From Tunturiibacter gelidiferens (GTDB taxonomy: Bacteria > Acidobacteriota > Terriglobia > Terriglobales > Acidobacteriaceae): 64,000 bases of DNA. Both the position numbers and the translations under genes were made by a program. Within the stretch, counting starts at the first letter, position 1. Every line of letters begins with the position of its first letter. The stretch lies in assembly GCF_013410115.1 (NCBI RefSeq), contig NZ_JACCCV010000001.1, positions 1,736,001-1,800,000 on the forward strand, written 5' to 3'. Under the pieces are notes generated by a model. It saw only the letters and a program-made list of their open reading frames with translations. It was not told the origin of the DNA and searched no databases. This document shows, piece by piece, positions 18,525 to 29,150 of this stretch.

Positions 18525-19607
18525 CTAAAGAGAGTGGATACTCGATAGCGGATCAGGTTGCGTGGCGATTTGGCTGACGCGCGCGTGCCAGATGTCGAGC
18601 AGGGTGGAGGCGATGGTGAAGATGACGGGGCCGAGGATGATGCCGAGGGGACCGAAAACTGCGATGCCTCCGAGAATGGTGATGAGGATGATGGCGGTGT
18701 GGGCGCGCAGGTGGCCGCCGATGAGGATGGGGTAGAGGATGTTGTCGATGGTGCTGACGATGAGTCCGCCCCAGATGGCGAGGAGCGCGGCCTTTCCCCA
18801 ATGGCCGTTGAGACCGAGATATATGGCGATGGGGCCCCATACGAGGAAGGCACCGAAGGCTGGGATCATGGCGAAGGCGGTGAGCGTGATGGACCAGAGG
18901 ATGACGCCGGGGACGCCGAGGGTCCAGAAGGCGAGGCCGGCGAGGACTCCCTGAACAAGGGCTATGGCGAGCCTTCCGAGGAAGGTGGCGTAGATGGTGT
19001 CGTCGATGCGTTCGAGGAGTTCGTTGGTCTCGTCTTCGCGCAGCGGGATGATGGAGCGGAGCGCCGCGAGGGCCAGATGGCGGTCGCGAAAGAGGAAGAA
19101 TAGGAGGAAGAGCATAACGACCATCTCGGTGATGAGATGGACGGAGTTGCCGAGGATCATTGCGGCTTTGCTGCCTACGTAGGCGGCGGTGGTGCGGGCG
19201 GCGTTGTTGATGTCAATGGAGGCGGAGAAGGCTTCGATGCGATTGGCGAGGGCGGGGTGGTTGCCGATGTAGTCGGTAATCGTGTTCTGCGCGTTGGGAT
19301 TGCGGAGGGAGACGATGGCCTTGAGTGCTTGCTCGCCGAGTTCCTGCGCCAAGAAGAAGCCGGGAACGATGACGGCGAGGATTACGAGAATGAGGGCTAC
19401 AGTGGCGCAGGTGGTGCGGTGGAGGATGCGGGTGGAGAGCCAGTTATACGGGATCTCGGTGACGACCGCTAGTACGATGGCACCGACGATAGCAGAGAAG
19501 AAGGGCTGGAGGATCAAGGCGCAGAGGATGAGGATGGCGAGGGTGAGAAGGTAGAGGGTGATCTGTCTCCAGGGCGGGAGTTCTCGGTCGTCTCGGCCTT
19601 CTTGCAT
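18525..19607 (-). CDS. AI-2E family membrane transporter
   Basis: The 360-residue integral membrane protein has about eight helices, paired at the N-terminus (LILCALILQPFFSAIVGAIV), with a central soluble segment and the typical C-terminal PILIGGHLRAHTAIILITIL and GPLGIILGPV. These features identify the PerM/YdiK/TqsA superfamily. Members move small molecules or ions, and the link to autoinducer-2 applies to only some. It converges with polA, whose stop is 61 bp away. Confidence 0.9.
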   Translation of the reverse strand: MQEGRDDRELPPWRQITLYLLTLAILILCALILQPFFSAIVGAIVLAVVTEIPYNWLSTRILHRTTCATVALILVILAVIVPGFFLAQELGEQALKAIVSLRNPNAQNTITDYIGNHPALANRIEAFSASIDINNAARTTAAYVGSKAAMILGNSVHLITEMVVMLFLLFFLFRDRHLALAALRSIIPLREDETNELLERIDDTIYATFLGRLAIALVQGVLAGLAFWTLGVPGVILWSITLTAFAMIPAFGAFLVWGPIAIYLGLNGHWGKAALLAIWGGLIVSTIDNILYPILIGGHLRAHTAIILITILGGIAVFGPLGIILGPVIFTIASTLLDIWHARVSQIATQPDPLSSIHSL

Positions 19608-19715
19608 GAGGTAAACGCTCCGGTGGTTGGGTTAGATGCGAATGTATCTGGTATTGGCTGAGATTAGAATACGTGGTCGATTGAGGAATCGATTAATGTC
19701 CGAGGAGGTTCGCTG

Positions 19716-20003
19716 ATGGCGCATCTTGAACCCTGGCTTGCAGTTGGGGTGTTGTTGTCCACCGCTGCTACGGATGCTGTATACGTGATGTTCAACGCGG
19801 CGGTCTCTTCGCAACGGCGCGTGCCGGCGGCTACGTGGAGCAGCATCTGGTATCTGCTGTCGGCGTTTGCCGTGATCAGTTATACGAAGAACTGGGTTTA
19901 TGTCTGCTTTGCGGCGGTGGGGTCGTGGATTGGGGCTTATGTATCGATGACGGTTTTGCGGCGCGCGAAGGGGCCGCGGGGGCCGGAGGCGGCTTCGTCG
20001 TGA
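19716..20003 (+). CDS. Small membrane protein of unknown function
   Basis: The 95-residue protein has three hydrophobic stretches (about 8-30, 40-58 and 62-80) and a basic C-terminus. GAGGAGG precedes the ATG at good spacing, which supports a real gene. I do not recognise a named family. It stands alone, divergent from the AI-2E transporter gene. Confidence 0.65.
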   Translation: MAHLEPWLAVGVLLSTAATDAVYVMFNAAVSSQRRVPAATWSSIWYLLSAFAVISYTKNWVYVCFAAVGSWIGAYVSMTVLRRAKGPRGPEAASS

Positions 20004-20017
20004 GTGGAAGGGTAGAT

Positions 20018-20063
20018 GCAGATCCCCTTCGAGGATGACAACAAGAAAGGCAACGGCAAAGAC
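20018..20063 (+). repeat. REP-like element with GGCAAC tail
   Basis: AGATCCCCTTCGAGGATGAC is followed by AACAAGAAAGGCAACGGCAA. The same core and tail recur at 24959-25030 and, diverged, at 25090, 27657 and 38041. Confidence 0.65.
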
Positions 20064-20081
20064 GCTTCAACTAGCTACGGG

Positions 20082-20981
20082 TCAGCGTTTTTTGAGGGCT
20101 TCGAGTTCGTCGAGGGTGCGGGGCCAGTCTTTGCCGAGGAGGCGGGAGAGGCTGCGGTCGGCGAGGACTTTGCCTCCTGTCTGACACTGGGCGCAGTAGT
20201 TGGTCTCGTTGTCGGCGTAGCGGATGCGCTGTATGGGCTGACCGCAGGTGGGGCAGGGTTGGCCGAAGCGTCCGTGTACGGTCATATCTTTGCGGAAGGC
20301 TGTGACCTTTTCAGGAAAGGCTTGTGCGGCTTCTCCGTTGAGGCGGTCGATCCAGAGCTGCATAGTGTCGCGAGTTGCGTTGTAGAGGCGCTTCCACCGC
20401 TCGGGGGTGAGCTTATGGGTTTGGAGGATGGGGGAGAGCTGGGCGGCGTGGAGGATCTCGTCGGAGTAGGCGTTGCCGATGCCGGAGAGGATGCGCGGGT
20501 CGGTGAGGGCTCGCTTGAGGGTGCGGTTCTCTGCGGTAAGGGCGGTGCGGAAGGCTTCGAGGCTGGCAGTGAAGATGTCGATTCCGCCGGGGTCGATCAC
20601 CTGCGCGGCGGCTTCGTTTGTGAAGAGGTGCAGTGAGGCGCGACGCTTGGAGCCTGCTTCGGTGAGGACGAGGGAGCCGTTGGGGAAGTCGAAGGCGGCG
20701 AGGTTGTTGCGGCCTCCGAGTTTTGCGCCGAGGGGACGCCAGTGGAGGCGGCCAGCGATCATGAGGTGCAGGACTAGCCAGATACCGTTGTCGAATTCGA
20801 AGGCGATGCGTTTGCCGATGCGGTGCACGGCGCGAACTGTCTGGCCTTCGATCTCTTCGATGGTGGGTCGGACCGTCCGCAGGAGGAATGGACTGGCTAT
20901 GCGGAGGCGCGTTAAGGGCTCGCCCAGGATACGTGGCTCGAGTGCGGTGAGGTAGGCCGTGATGTCGGGTAGCTCTGGCAT
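20082..20981 (-). CDS. Fpg/Nei family DNA glycosylase-AP lyase
   Basis: The 299-residue repair enzyme excises oxidised bases and cleaves the abasic site. The catalytic N-terminal Pro and Glu are in MPELPDI, the helix-two-turn-helix is around [18 protein letters not shown], and a C-terminal zinc finger is seen as CPTCGQPI...YCAQCQTGG. The sequence is nearer to the divergent Fpg/Nei group than to classical MutM, so the preferred lesion (8-oxoG or oxidised pyrimidines) is open. It sits 14 bp behind the sulfurtransferase gene, probably cotranscribed. Confidence 0.92.
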   Translation of the reverse strand: MPELPDITAYLTALEPRILGEPLTRLRIASPFLLRTVRPTIEEIEGQTVRAVHRIGKRIAFEFDNGIWLVLHLMIAGRLHWRPLGAKLGGRNNLAAFDFPNGSLVLTEAGSKRRASLHLFTNEAAAQVIDPGGIDIFTASLEAFRTALTAENRTLKRALTDPRILSGIGNAYSDEILHAAQLSPILQTHKLTPERWKRLYNATRDTMQLWIDRLNGEAAQAFPEKVTAFRKDMTVHGRFGQPCPTCGQPIQRIRYADNETNYCAQCQTGGKVLADRSLSRLLGKDWPRTLDELEALKKR

Positions 20982-20995
20982 GGTTGGAGGGGTTG

Positions 20996-21835
20996 TTAGA
21001 TGGTTTTTTCTATGAAGGATTCGGGCCGTTGGGCGTACTCAGCCCAGGATCCGTCGTAGAGGCTTACGTCTTTTGCGCCGGCAAGTTCGAGGCCGAGAGC
21101 GATGACGGCAGCGGTTACTCCAGAGCCGCAGGTGGTGGTGATGGGCTGGTGCAGGTCTATCTTTTTTGCGGCGAAGAGTTGCTGAAGTTTGTCTGCGGGT
21201 TTGAGGCGGCCGTCTTCTACGAGTTCGGTGAAGGGGACGCTGATGGCTCCGGGCATGTGGCCGGAGCTTAGACCGGGACGTGGCTCGGGTGCGGTGCCGT
21301 TGAAGCGGCCTGCGGAGCGGGCGTCCAGGATTTGTTGGCGGGCGGTGATCTTTTCTTTGAGTTGGGTGAGGTCTTTTACGGCTTCATGGTGGCGGTTCGC
21401 GCGGAAGGTGGATTGTACGCGGAGGACGGGGCCAGATTCTGTTGGCAGGTTGGCTTCGGTCCAGGCGCGGAGGCCGCCGTCGAGGAGGTAGACCTTTTGT
21501 GCGCCGAGGGTGCGGAGCATCCACCAGGCTCGTGGGGCGGAGAAGACGCCTTCTTGTTCGTAGACGACGATGGTCGCGTTATCGGCGACACCGAGGGTGG
21601 ACATGCTGCGGGAGAAGGCTTCGGCTGTGGGCAGCATGTGGGGGAGCGGGGTGGAGTGGTCGGAGAGCTCTTCGATGTCGAAGAAGATGGCGCCCGGGAT
21701 GTGGTTGGCAAGATAGCGGGCGTGGGTGTCGATGGCTGGCGTTACGCCTACGTTAGGGAGGGTGGCGTCGAGGATGATGGTGTTGGGGTTTTCGAGGCGG
21801 GCGGCCAGCCATGCTGGGGTGACTAGGGGGTCCAT
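20996..21835 (-). CDS. Rhodanese-type sulfurtransferase (SseA-like)
   Basis: The 279-residue tandem rhodanese protein has an N-terminal inactive domain and a C-terminal catalytic domain with the loop CGSGVTAAV near residues 235-243. The CGSGVTA loop is characteristic of 3-mercaptopyruvate sulfurtransferases, which donate sulfane sulfur to thiols or cyanide. [12 protein letters not shown] and [16 protein letters not shown] are the domain markers. It is the first gene of a two-gene unit with the DNA glycosylase. Confidence 0.9.
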   Translation of the reverse strand: MDPLVTPAWLAARLENPNTIILDATLPNVGVTPAIDTHARYLANHIPGAIFFDIEELSDHSTPLPHMLPTAEAFSRSMSTLGVADNATIVVYEQEGVFSAPRAWWMLRTLGAQKVYLLDGGLRAWTEANLPTESGPVLRVQSTFRANRHHEAVKDLTQLKEKITARQQILDARSAGRFNGTAPEPRPGLSSGHMPGAISVPFTELVEDGRLKPADKLQQLFAAKKIDLHQPITTTCGSGVTAAVIALGLELAGAKDVSLYDGSWAEYAQRPESFIEKTI

Positions 21836-21880
21836 GTGACTAGATTACTGCGTGCGTGGCTGAGAGAGGCTGGAGGGGGA

Positions 21881-21938
21881 GTGCGGTCGTCCTTTGGACA
21901 ATGTACCCATCTGGAGAATCGAGATATGGGCACCTGGC
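21881..21938 (+). repeat. Palindromic repeat, left copy
   Basis: Begins GTGCGGTCGTCCTTTGG and has a degenerate hairpin ACCCATCT...AGATATGGGCA around GGAGAATCG. It matches the better-conserved copy at 22465-22521 across the DsrE-like gene. Confidence 0.7.
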
Positions 21939-21990
21939 TAATGCTGTCGACGAGGATTAGGCATAAGATTCTCCGTCAAAGGAGAAACTC

Positions 21991-22449
21991 ATGGTGCGTC
22001 GACTCTTCCTGTCACGATTTGCGCAATTGGCGGCTCTGCCTCTTGCTTTGGGTGGTGGTTCTCTTAGGGGACAAGCTTCGCATAAGACGCTGAAGATCAT
22101 GATGAAGAGCGCGTGGGGTTCCGACGATCCCACCAAAGCGGCGTTTCCCTTTCTGCATGGGCTGGCGCTTGCGGAGGCTGGACACGAGGTGCAGTTTTTC
22201 CTGCTAGGGGAGGCAGTTGGATTGATGCGAAGGACGCTTGCCAACGCCGTTACGCCAGTCGGATGGCCGCCAGTGGGTGAGACGCTGGATAAGCTTGCTG
22301 CGAAGCATATTCCGATCTACGCTTGCGGGACGTGCTCCCGTGCAAGAGGAGTGACTGAGGCGGATCTGAATAACTATGGGGCGAAGTTTGGTAACCCAAC
22401 GATCTTTGTGTCGCTGGTTGAGTGGGCGGATCGGGTGATCACGGAGTAG
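21991..22449 (+). CDS. Exported DsrE/DsrF-like protein
   Basis: The 152-residue protein starts with a signal-like segment containing two arginines (MVRRLFLSRFAQLAALPLAL). A DsrE-like alpha/beta fold follows: KIMMKSAWGSDDPTKAAFPF, GHEVQFFLLGEAVGLM and IPIYACGTCSRARGV with two Cys. DsrE-family proteins handle sulfur relay or act as small peroxide/sulfur-responsive proteins; the role here is unknown. The proximity to a sulfurtransferase gene, transcribed away from it, hints at sulfur chemistry. Both sides are flanked by copies of one palindromic repeat. Confidence 0.75.
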   Translation: MVRRLFLSRFAQLAALPLALGGGSLRGQASHKTLKIMMKSAWGSDDPTKAAFPFLHGLALAEAGHEVQFFLLGEAVGLMRRTLANAVTPVGWPPVGETLDKLAAKHIPIYACGTCSRARGVTEADLNNYGAKFGNPTIFVSLVEWADRVITE

Positions 22450-22464
22450 TGTGTCGGAGTTGGA

Positions 22465-22521
22465 ATGCGGTCGTCCTTGGTCGGATGCCCACATCTCAGA
22501 ATCGAGATGTGGGCATCTGAC
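22465..22521 (+). repeat. Palindromic repeat, right copy with 13-bp stem
   Basis: GATGCCCACATCT at 22484-22496 pairs perfectly with AGATGTGGGCATC at 22505-22517 around an 8-base loop CAGAATCG. It starts with ATGCGGTCGTCCTTGG, shared with the copy at 21881. It lies between two convergent genes and could terminate both. Confidence 0.8.
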
Positions 22522-22539
22522 ACTGTGGGGCACTAGAGC

Positions 22540-23796
22540 CTAGAGTTCCATGGCGAATTGGTGGGTGGGGTCGTAGGGAGTGGGTTTGGGTTCGGTGGAG
22601 AGGTCAAGGATGAGGCGCTCGAGGACGAGGAGTTTGTTGGCGGGGGAGCTGCGGAGTTCGAGGTCGGCGCGGGCGACGAGGCGGATGGCGCGGGTGAGTT
22701 CGCGGCGGGATTTGTAGCGGCGGGCTTGCTTGATGAGGTCTTCGGCGGCGAAGGGGGGCATGCGAAAGCCCTGCCATAAGACTTGCCAGATGGCGCGGGG
22801 GTCGACGTTTTTTTCGGAGATGATGAGCATCTGGCGGAAGGTGCGGGCGAGCATATAGAGGTGGCCGATGGCGGCGTCTTCGCCACCGTCGGAGGCGTTG
22901 AGGAGGCCGTGGAGGAGGAGGAGGGCGCGGGGGCGGTCCTTGGCGGAGATGGCGTCGGTGAGCTCGTAGAGGGAGCGCTGCTTGGCGGCGAGGACCATGG
23001 TTTCGACGTCGCCGAGGGTGACGCGGTTTTTGGTGATCTGCGTCGCTTCCTGGGAGATGGGGTGCCCTTCGGACGAGATGCGGGGGGCCCTCCACTGCGC
23101 GCTGCGCGCTTCGGTCGGGATGACGCTTTCCAGTGGCTGGGCGGCGGGGGCGGAGACGTAGAGGAGGAGCTTTTCGAACTCGCTGGCGATGAGCATCATG
23201 TCGGCGCCGAGGGAGTCGACTAGCTCGCGGGCGGCGTCGGGGTCGAACTTTATGTTGCGGGATTCGGCGGTGGTGGTGACCCACTTGATGGCGTCGTTTT
23301 CGTCTACGCGGGCTAGTTCTACGAAGCCGCACCAGTCGCCGAGGGTCTCGCGGATCTTCTCGAAGCGCTCCTTGTCCTGGTAGTCCATCTTGCGGAGGTC
23401 GGTGGGAATGCGGAGGTGGTCGGCTACGAAGAGGATGAGGGCTGAGGGGTTGGGCGAGCGGAAATAGGTGTCGATGGCGGCGAACTCTTCTTTTTTGCTG
23501 CCGCGGCTGTAGAGGGTTTTGAGGTTGCGGACGAAGAGGACCTGGAAGGGCGCCATGAGGGAGGGGGTCTGGGCGCGGTCGAGAATTTCGAAGATGCTGG
23601 TTTCGGCGAGGTCGAGATCGTGGAGGCAGAAGTCGCGGGTGTCTTCGGGGGCGAGGGTGGCGAGGACGGCTTTGCGGCAGCGGTCGTAGAGGAAGACCTC
23701 GTCGCCGAGGAGGACGTAGGCGGGACGGAGGGTAGCTGGGGAGGCGATCTCTGCGATGAATCGGTCGACGGAGGCGAAGGACTTGAGAGAGGCCAT
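22540..23796 (-). CDS. holA: DNA polymerase III subunit delta
   Basis: HolA is the clamp-loader subunit that opens the beta clamp. The 418-residue protein shows YVLLGDEVFLYDRC near the start, the loop LIASEFEKLLLYV in the second domain, and the C-terminal collar segment QARRYKSRRELTRAIRLVARADLELRSS. It carries a low-complexity insert at about 220-255 (PTEARSAQWRAP...), longer than usual. Its ATG overlaps the lptE stop by one base (TAATG), so the two genes are translationally coupled, a common gene pair in bacteria. Confidence 0.93.
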   Translation of the reverse strand: MASLKSFASVDRFIAEIASPATLRPAYVLLGDEVFLYDRCRKAVLATLAPEDTRDFCLHDLDLAETSIFEILDRAQTPSLMAPFQVLFVRNLKTLYSRGSKKEEFAAIDTYFRSPNPSALILFVADHLRIPTDLRKMDYQDKERFEKIRETLGDWCGFVELARVDENDAIKWVTTTAESRNIKFDPDAARELVDSLGADMMLIASEFEKLLLYVSAPAAQPLESVIPTEARSAQWRAPRISSEGHPISQEATQITKNRVTLGDVETMVLAAKQRSLYELTDAISAKDRPRALLLLHGLLNASDGGEDAAIGHLYMLARTFRQMLIISEKNVDPRAIWQVLWQGFRMPPFAAEDLIKQARRYKSRRELTRAIRLVARADLELRSSPANKLLVLERLILDLSTEPKPTPYDPTHQFAMEL

Positions 23797-24305
23797 TAGA
23801 ACGACTCCAGCATATCGCTTACTACGGCCTGGGCGAAGTCTTTTGCGACGCGGTTGACGGCGTGGTTATCTTCCTGGATGAAGCCAGAGAGGTCCTGGGT
23901 GGATTGGTACTGCTCGCGGTAGACGAAGGCGTCGTTGCGGTATAGGGTGTGGCCGTCGTGGGCGGTGAGGAGGACTTTGGCGGTGATGGTGATGAGGTAG
24001 CTGGAGGATTGGCCGGTGGCGCCGTCGTAGGTGAGGGGGGCGACGGTCTGGGTGAGGATGGTGCCGTGGAGGGTGGCGTCGGCGGAGTCTGAGTCGGAGG
24101 TGAGGATGTGGTATTTGGTGCGGGTGTTGAGCTCGCGGATGGTGGCCTGGGTAAAGGCCATCTCGGTGTGGAAGGCCTGGGCGTTGGTGGCGAAGACGGG
24201 GACGGAGAGGGTGCGGACGCTGGCGGGGATGTTGGTCGCGGAGCCGGCCTGGTGGTAGCCGCAGCCGGTGAGCGTGAGGAGGAGGATAGGAGTGAAGAGT
24301 CGCAT
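23796..24305 (-). CDS. lptE: LPS-assembly lipoprotein LptE
   Basis: The 169-residue lipoprotein has a signal peptide with lipobox LTGC (Cys at about residue 15) and the family start GCGYHQAG followed by SVRTLSVPVFATNAQAFHTE. LptE plugs the LptD barrel and helps deliver lipopolysaccharide to the outer-membrane surface. It lies upstream of and overlaps holA. A phased ACCAC array is located 117-164 bp before the start on the coding strand. Confidence 0.9.
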   Translation of the reverse strand: MRLFTPILLLTLTGCGYHQAGSATNIPASVRTLSVPVFATNAQAFHTEMAFTQATIRELNTRTKYHILTSDSDSADATLHGTILTQTVAPLTYDGATGQSSSYLITITAKVLLTAHDGHTLYRNDAFVYREQYQSTQDLSGFIQEDNHAVNRVAKDFAQAVVSDMLESF

Positions 24306-24421
24306 GCGTCTGTTTCTATTGTCGCATTGGCGGATGGACGGGGGTTTTCTGAGAGAAAAAAGTGGTGTGGTGGGAAAAGCCTGTTTTTATTGGGGGTTTT
24401 TGAAAAAAGCGGCGTTTGGAC

Positions 24422-24469
24422 GTGGTGTTTTGGTGGTGAGAACGTGGTGGATTGCGTGGTAAACGTGGT
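24422..24469 (-). repeat. Phased ACCAC array upstream of lptE
   Basis: On the plus strand GTGGT pentamers start at 24422, 24433, 24444, 24456 and 24465 (spacings 11, 11, 12, 9). On the lptE coding strand they read ACCAC, the same orientation as the queA array. Two further GTGGT units lie at 24362 and 24367. Confidence 0.7.
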
Positions 24470-24526
24470 GTTGGGGATGGTGAGTTTTGAGGGGTAAAAA
24501 ATGTGACACGATTTTGAACTTTATTT

Positions 24527-24886
24527 TCAGGGGATGTGCTGGAGGTGGGTGTCTTTGAAGAAGGTGGGATATTTGAGGCCGAAGCCGAGAAGGCGGTCGA
24601 GGGCGATGTGGGCGATCCAGATGAGGGCTATAGCAGGGGCCGAGGGCCAGTGCAGGAGATAGCCTGCGAAGAGAAGGGCGATGGGGAGCCAGAGGGTGTG
24701 GACGAGGTTGTAGGTTGTTGCGCCTATGCGGGGGGTGAGGAGGTAGCCGAGCATGAAGAGATCGGGAGCGAGGAAAAGGATGGCGAACAGGAGCCAGCTG
24801 TAGTGCAGGTGTTGGTAGAGGAAGAGGACGGCGGCTAGAAGGAAGGCTTCTTCGATGCGGAGAAGGATGGATGGGCGGCTCAGCAT
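24527..24886 (-). CDS. DUF4260 family membrane protein
   Basis: The 119-residue protein has three or four hydrophobic helices and the family-like ending HIALDRLLGFGLKYPTFFKDTH. DUF4260 proteins are small inner-membrane proteins of unknown function. The start at MLSRPSILLRIEEAFLL is chosen because the longer frame, to 25033, runs through REP-like repeat DNA. Confidence 0.8.
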   Translation of the reverse strand: MLSRPSILLRIEEAFLLAAVLFLYQHLHYSWLLFAILFLAPDLFMLGYLLTPRIGATTYNLVHTLWLPIALLFAGYLLHWPSAPAIALIWIAHIALDRLLGFGLKYPTFFKDTHLQHIP

Positions 24887-24954
24887 GTGATGTTTATACG
24901 TTGTTCTTAGGGATGGCCAGGGGTATTGGAAGTAAGGCGGAATACAAAAGCAAC

Positions 24955-25120
24955 AGCAGATCCCCTTCGGGGATGACAACAAGAAAGGCAACAGCAACGG
25001 CGCCTCTCCTACGGGATGACAACAAGACGGCAAAGACTAAGCGTATTGGTTGGAAGATCCGCAAGGTTGTTGTTGGTGGGCTTCTTCGGGATCCTTCACT
25101 GCGCTCAGGATGACGGCAAG
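24955..25120. repeat. Cluster of REP-like elements
   Basis: Three related units occur: AGATCCCCTTCGGGGATGAC with an AACAAGAAAGGCAAC tail at about 24959, a shortened CTCCTACGGGATGACAACAA at about 25006, and GGGATCCTTCACTGCGCTCA followed by GGATGAC at about 25089. The cores form small hairpins. Confidence 0.7.
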
Positions 25121-25149
25121 AACTTGCAACGGCAAGGGACAACGACAAC

Positions 25150-25263
25150 GGCAACGGCACAGACAACGGCAACGGCAACGGCACAGGCAAAGGCACAGGC
25201 AAAGGCAACGGCAAAGGCAACGGCAAAGGCACAGGCAAAGGCAACGGCACAGGCAACGGCACT
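25150..25263 (+). repeat. 19-unit hexamer array (GGCAAC/GGCACA/GGCAAA)
   Basis: Nineteen consecutive 6-bp units in perfect register: GGCA followed by AC, CA, AA or CT, with a single GACAAC exception. Less regular units extend left to about 25130. Because six is a multiple of three it stays open in several frames, but no gene is supported. Confidence 0.9.
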
Positions 25264-25286
25264 GCGATTGTGGCTGTTGCGGATGC

Positions 25287-25325
25287 AAAGAGAAGAGGCA
25301 GCCGCTTTGGCTGCCTCTTCTCTTT
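25287..25325. terminator. Strong bidirectional hairpin after ftsH
   Basis: AAAGAGAAGAGGCAGCC at 25287-25303 pairs perfectly with 25309-25325 (17 bp) around loop GCTTT. It lies 17 bp beyond the ftsH stop on the minus strand. The outer A/T-rich pairs supply a short T-run in either direction. Confidence 0.85.
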
Positions 25326-25341
25326 GATGCTGGGGTAGATG

Positions 25342-27261
<1,920 letters not shown>

Positions 27262-27656
27262 TCGAATTTCCTCATTTTTCTAGTCTGCAGCGGCCTCGAA
27301 ATCGACTGGCGCTAGTCAGATCCAGTCTTCGCAAGCGAAGACGTACTACGGTTAGACGACGGCGGTGAGGGAAGGTTCTGTGCTGTTGGTGACCCTGATT
27401 GTCAGCAAAAAGCCCTGCCTCGGTCAAGTAGTTAGATTCTACTCTTGGTGGAAGGATTCGTGGGTTTGGAGCGGGAAATATTGATGTGACTTTAGGGGGA
27501 TGGGGGTTGAAGGGGTTTGGGGGTGTTCGTGCCTGAAATGGCTTGTTTGGGCGAAGGCGGAGGTGGGGGCAACTGCTTGGCGGGTTTGGGGATAGGGTTT
27601 TGTTTGTCCTTTATGGGTGATGGAAATGTTAGACGAGCAACTACGAAATACAGGAC

Positions 27657-27690
27657 CATCCCCCTTCGACTTCGCTCAGGGTCAGGATGA
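27657..27690 (+). repeat. REP-like element
   Basis: ATCCCCCTTCGACTTCGCTC followed by AGGGTCAGGATGACGAC is a member of the CTTCG...GGATGAC family, with an AAGAAACAGCGGCG tail. Confidence 0.65.
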
Positions 27691-27789
27691 CGACGTAAAA
27701 GAAACAGCGGCGAAGATGTAAGGCGGGCAACGGCAAAGGCGAAATGCGGGGGTCTCTCCACTACGCCGTGCGATAGAACCGCACGGCTC

Positions 27790-27858
27790 CGGTCGAGATG
27801 ACGCATTTTATGGGTGGAGATGATGCGTTGTTCGGGGTGGAGATGAGGCGTTGTTCGG
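27790..27858 (+). repeat. 23-bp tandem repeat, about three units
   Basis: Two near-identical 23-bp units (GGTGGAGATGATGCGTTGTT at 27813 and GGTGGAGATGAGGCGTTGTT at 27836) follow a diverged unit at 27790 (CGGTCGAGATGACGCATTTT). They end just before the tilS stop. Confidence 0.7.
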
Positions 27859-27868
27859 GGTGAGATGA

Positions 27869-28942
27869 CTACACCTCGCGATAGAGGCGCAGTTCGCGGG
27901 GGGAGCGGTCGGCGCGGAGGCCGCTGGGCAGGTGGAGGGTTGAGCCGGTGCGGGCGGCTACGGTGGGTGCTCCGATGGCCGGGTAGGGGCGAAAGCCGCA
28001 GAGGGCGAGGAGGCGGGATGTTTCGTCGAAGCTGAGGCGGGCTCCTAGCTGGCGAGCGGCGGCGCGGAGGACTCGGCGGCGGAGGGCGGGGTCCATGGCG
28101 CGAAGGCGATCGAGTTCGATGGAGACGGCGGAATGGGATTGGCCGGGGGTGGTGCTGACGGCGCGGCCTCCGCCTCGGACTGGTTTGCCGGGGAGGAGGA
28201 GTTGGGGGAGGAGACGGTTGAGCTCGGTCTGCCAGCGGGTCTCTTCTTCGCGGGCCAGCTCGGCCATGTTGGCAAGGGTCTGGTCGAGATTTGGGTTGTA
28301 GGTGCGAAGCTGCGGGAGGAGCTCGCGGCGGATGCGGTTGCGGGTGTAGGCGGTGTCGGTGTTGGTGGAGTCGTTGCGCCAGGGTTGGTTGAGTTGGGTG
28401 AGATAGGCTTCGATTTCGGAGCGGCGGGTTTGCAGGAAGGGGCGGAGGATCTTTCCTTTTGCGAGGGTGATGGTGGGGTGGATGGCGCTGAGGCCTTCGG
28501 TCCAGGCACCGCGGAGAAGCTTCATGAGGACGGTCTCGGCCTGGTCGTCGAGGGTGTGGGCGGTGAGGACGGTGTCGGCGTGGCCGGAGGTGAGGAGGTT
28601 AGTGAAGATTTCGTAGCGGAGGTTGCGGGCGGCCTCTTCGATGGTCTCGGCGTTGCCGGAGGCTCGGGTTTCGGAGACGCGTTGTGGCACGCTGGCTTGG
28701 TGGAGGTGGAGGGGGATGTCGTGGGCGATGCAGAGGTCTTCGACGAAGCGCTGGTCGGCGTCGGCCTCTTCGCCGCGAAGGCCGTGGTGGACGTGGACGG
28801 CGGAGAGACCGATGCCGAGGGACTCGCGTTGTGCGTGGAACGTCAGGAGGAGGGCTACGGAGTCTGCTCCGCCGGAGAGGGCTACGCAGAGACGATCGCC
28901 GGGTTGGAATTGTGTGCGGTCGAAGGGGAGGGTGGGGGACAT
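27869..28942 (-). CDS. tilS: tRNA(Ile)-lysidine synthetase
   Basis: TilS attaches lysine to C34 of the CAU-anticodon tRNA-Ile so that it reads AUA. The 357-residue protein has the PP-loop SGGADS at 23-28, VHVHHGLRGEEADAD, HTLDDQAETVLMKLLRG and the RNR(I) element YTRNRIRRELLPQL, then a shortened C-terminal domain. TilS-FtsH gene order is widespread. The ATG start gives the typical spacing to the PP-loop. Confidence 0.95.
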   Translation of the reverse strand: MSPTLPFDRTQFQPGDRLCVALSGGADSVALLLTFHAQRESLGIGLSAVHVHHGLRGEEADADQRFVEDLCIAHDIPLHLHQASVPQRVSETRASGNAETIEEAARNLRYEIFTNLLTSGHADTVLTAHTLDDQAETVLMKLLRGAWTEGLSAIHPTITLAKGKILRPFLQTRRSEIEAYLTQLNQPWRNDSTNTDTAYTRNRIRRELLPQLRTYNPNLDQTLANMAELAREEETRWQTELNRLLPQLLLPGKPVRGGGRAVSTTPGQSHSAVSIELDRLRAMDPALRRRVLRAAARQLGARLSFDETSRLLALCGFRPYPAIGAPTVAARTGSTLHLPSGLRADRSPRELRLYREV

Positions 28943-28974
28943 TTGTGTCTATGTTAGTTGCCTGGAAGAATCGT

Positions 28975-29070
28975 GTCCTGCCGGACGGGCCCACTGCGCG
29001 TGGCGCGGCCACTTCGTGGCGGGTGTACCGGTCTGGGTTGGGCCAACTGCATGGGCCTCCCGCTGGTCGG
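28975..29070 (+). repeat. ~95-bp dispersed repeat, copy 3
   Basis: GTCCTGCCGGACGGGCCCAC opens the copy, GGCCACTTCGTGGC is the internal hairpin and CTCCCGCTGGTCGG closes it. It lies between divergent tilS and the GNAT gene. Confidence 0.8.
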
Positions 29071-29150
29071 CTTGATATTCTCTATTACTTGCCCACAATG
29101 AGGGACACGAGCTGCGAAGTGGCTGCTCCGCGTCTTTATATACTGCTTTG

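Larger units (their letters stand above)
27262..27868. other. 607-bp spacer between tilS and ftsH, repeat-rich
   Basis: It contains ftsH leader DNA, a G-rich stretch near 27497-27600, a REP-like unit at 27657-27690 and a 23-bp tandem repeat at 27790-27858. A minus-strand frame at 27492-27806 is open but reads as repeat-derived, proline-rich sequence. I do not call a gene. Confidence 0.6.

Noticed and set aside
25150..25263. Hexamer array as a CRISPR array
   Set aside because: The units are 6 bp with no unique spacers; it is a simple tandem repeat.
27492..27806. 104-codon minus-strand frame between tilS and ftsH
   Set aside because: It is proline-rich and runs through a REP-like element; no homology or start signal.
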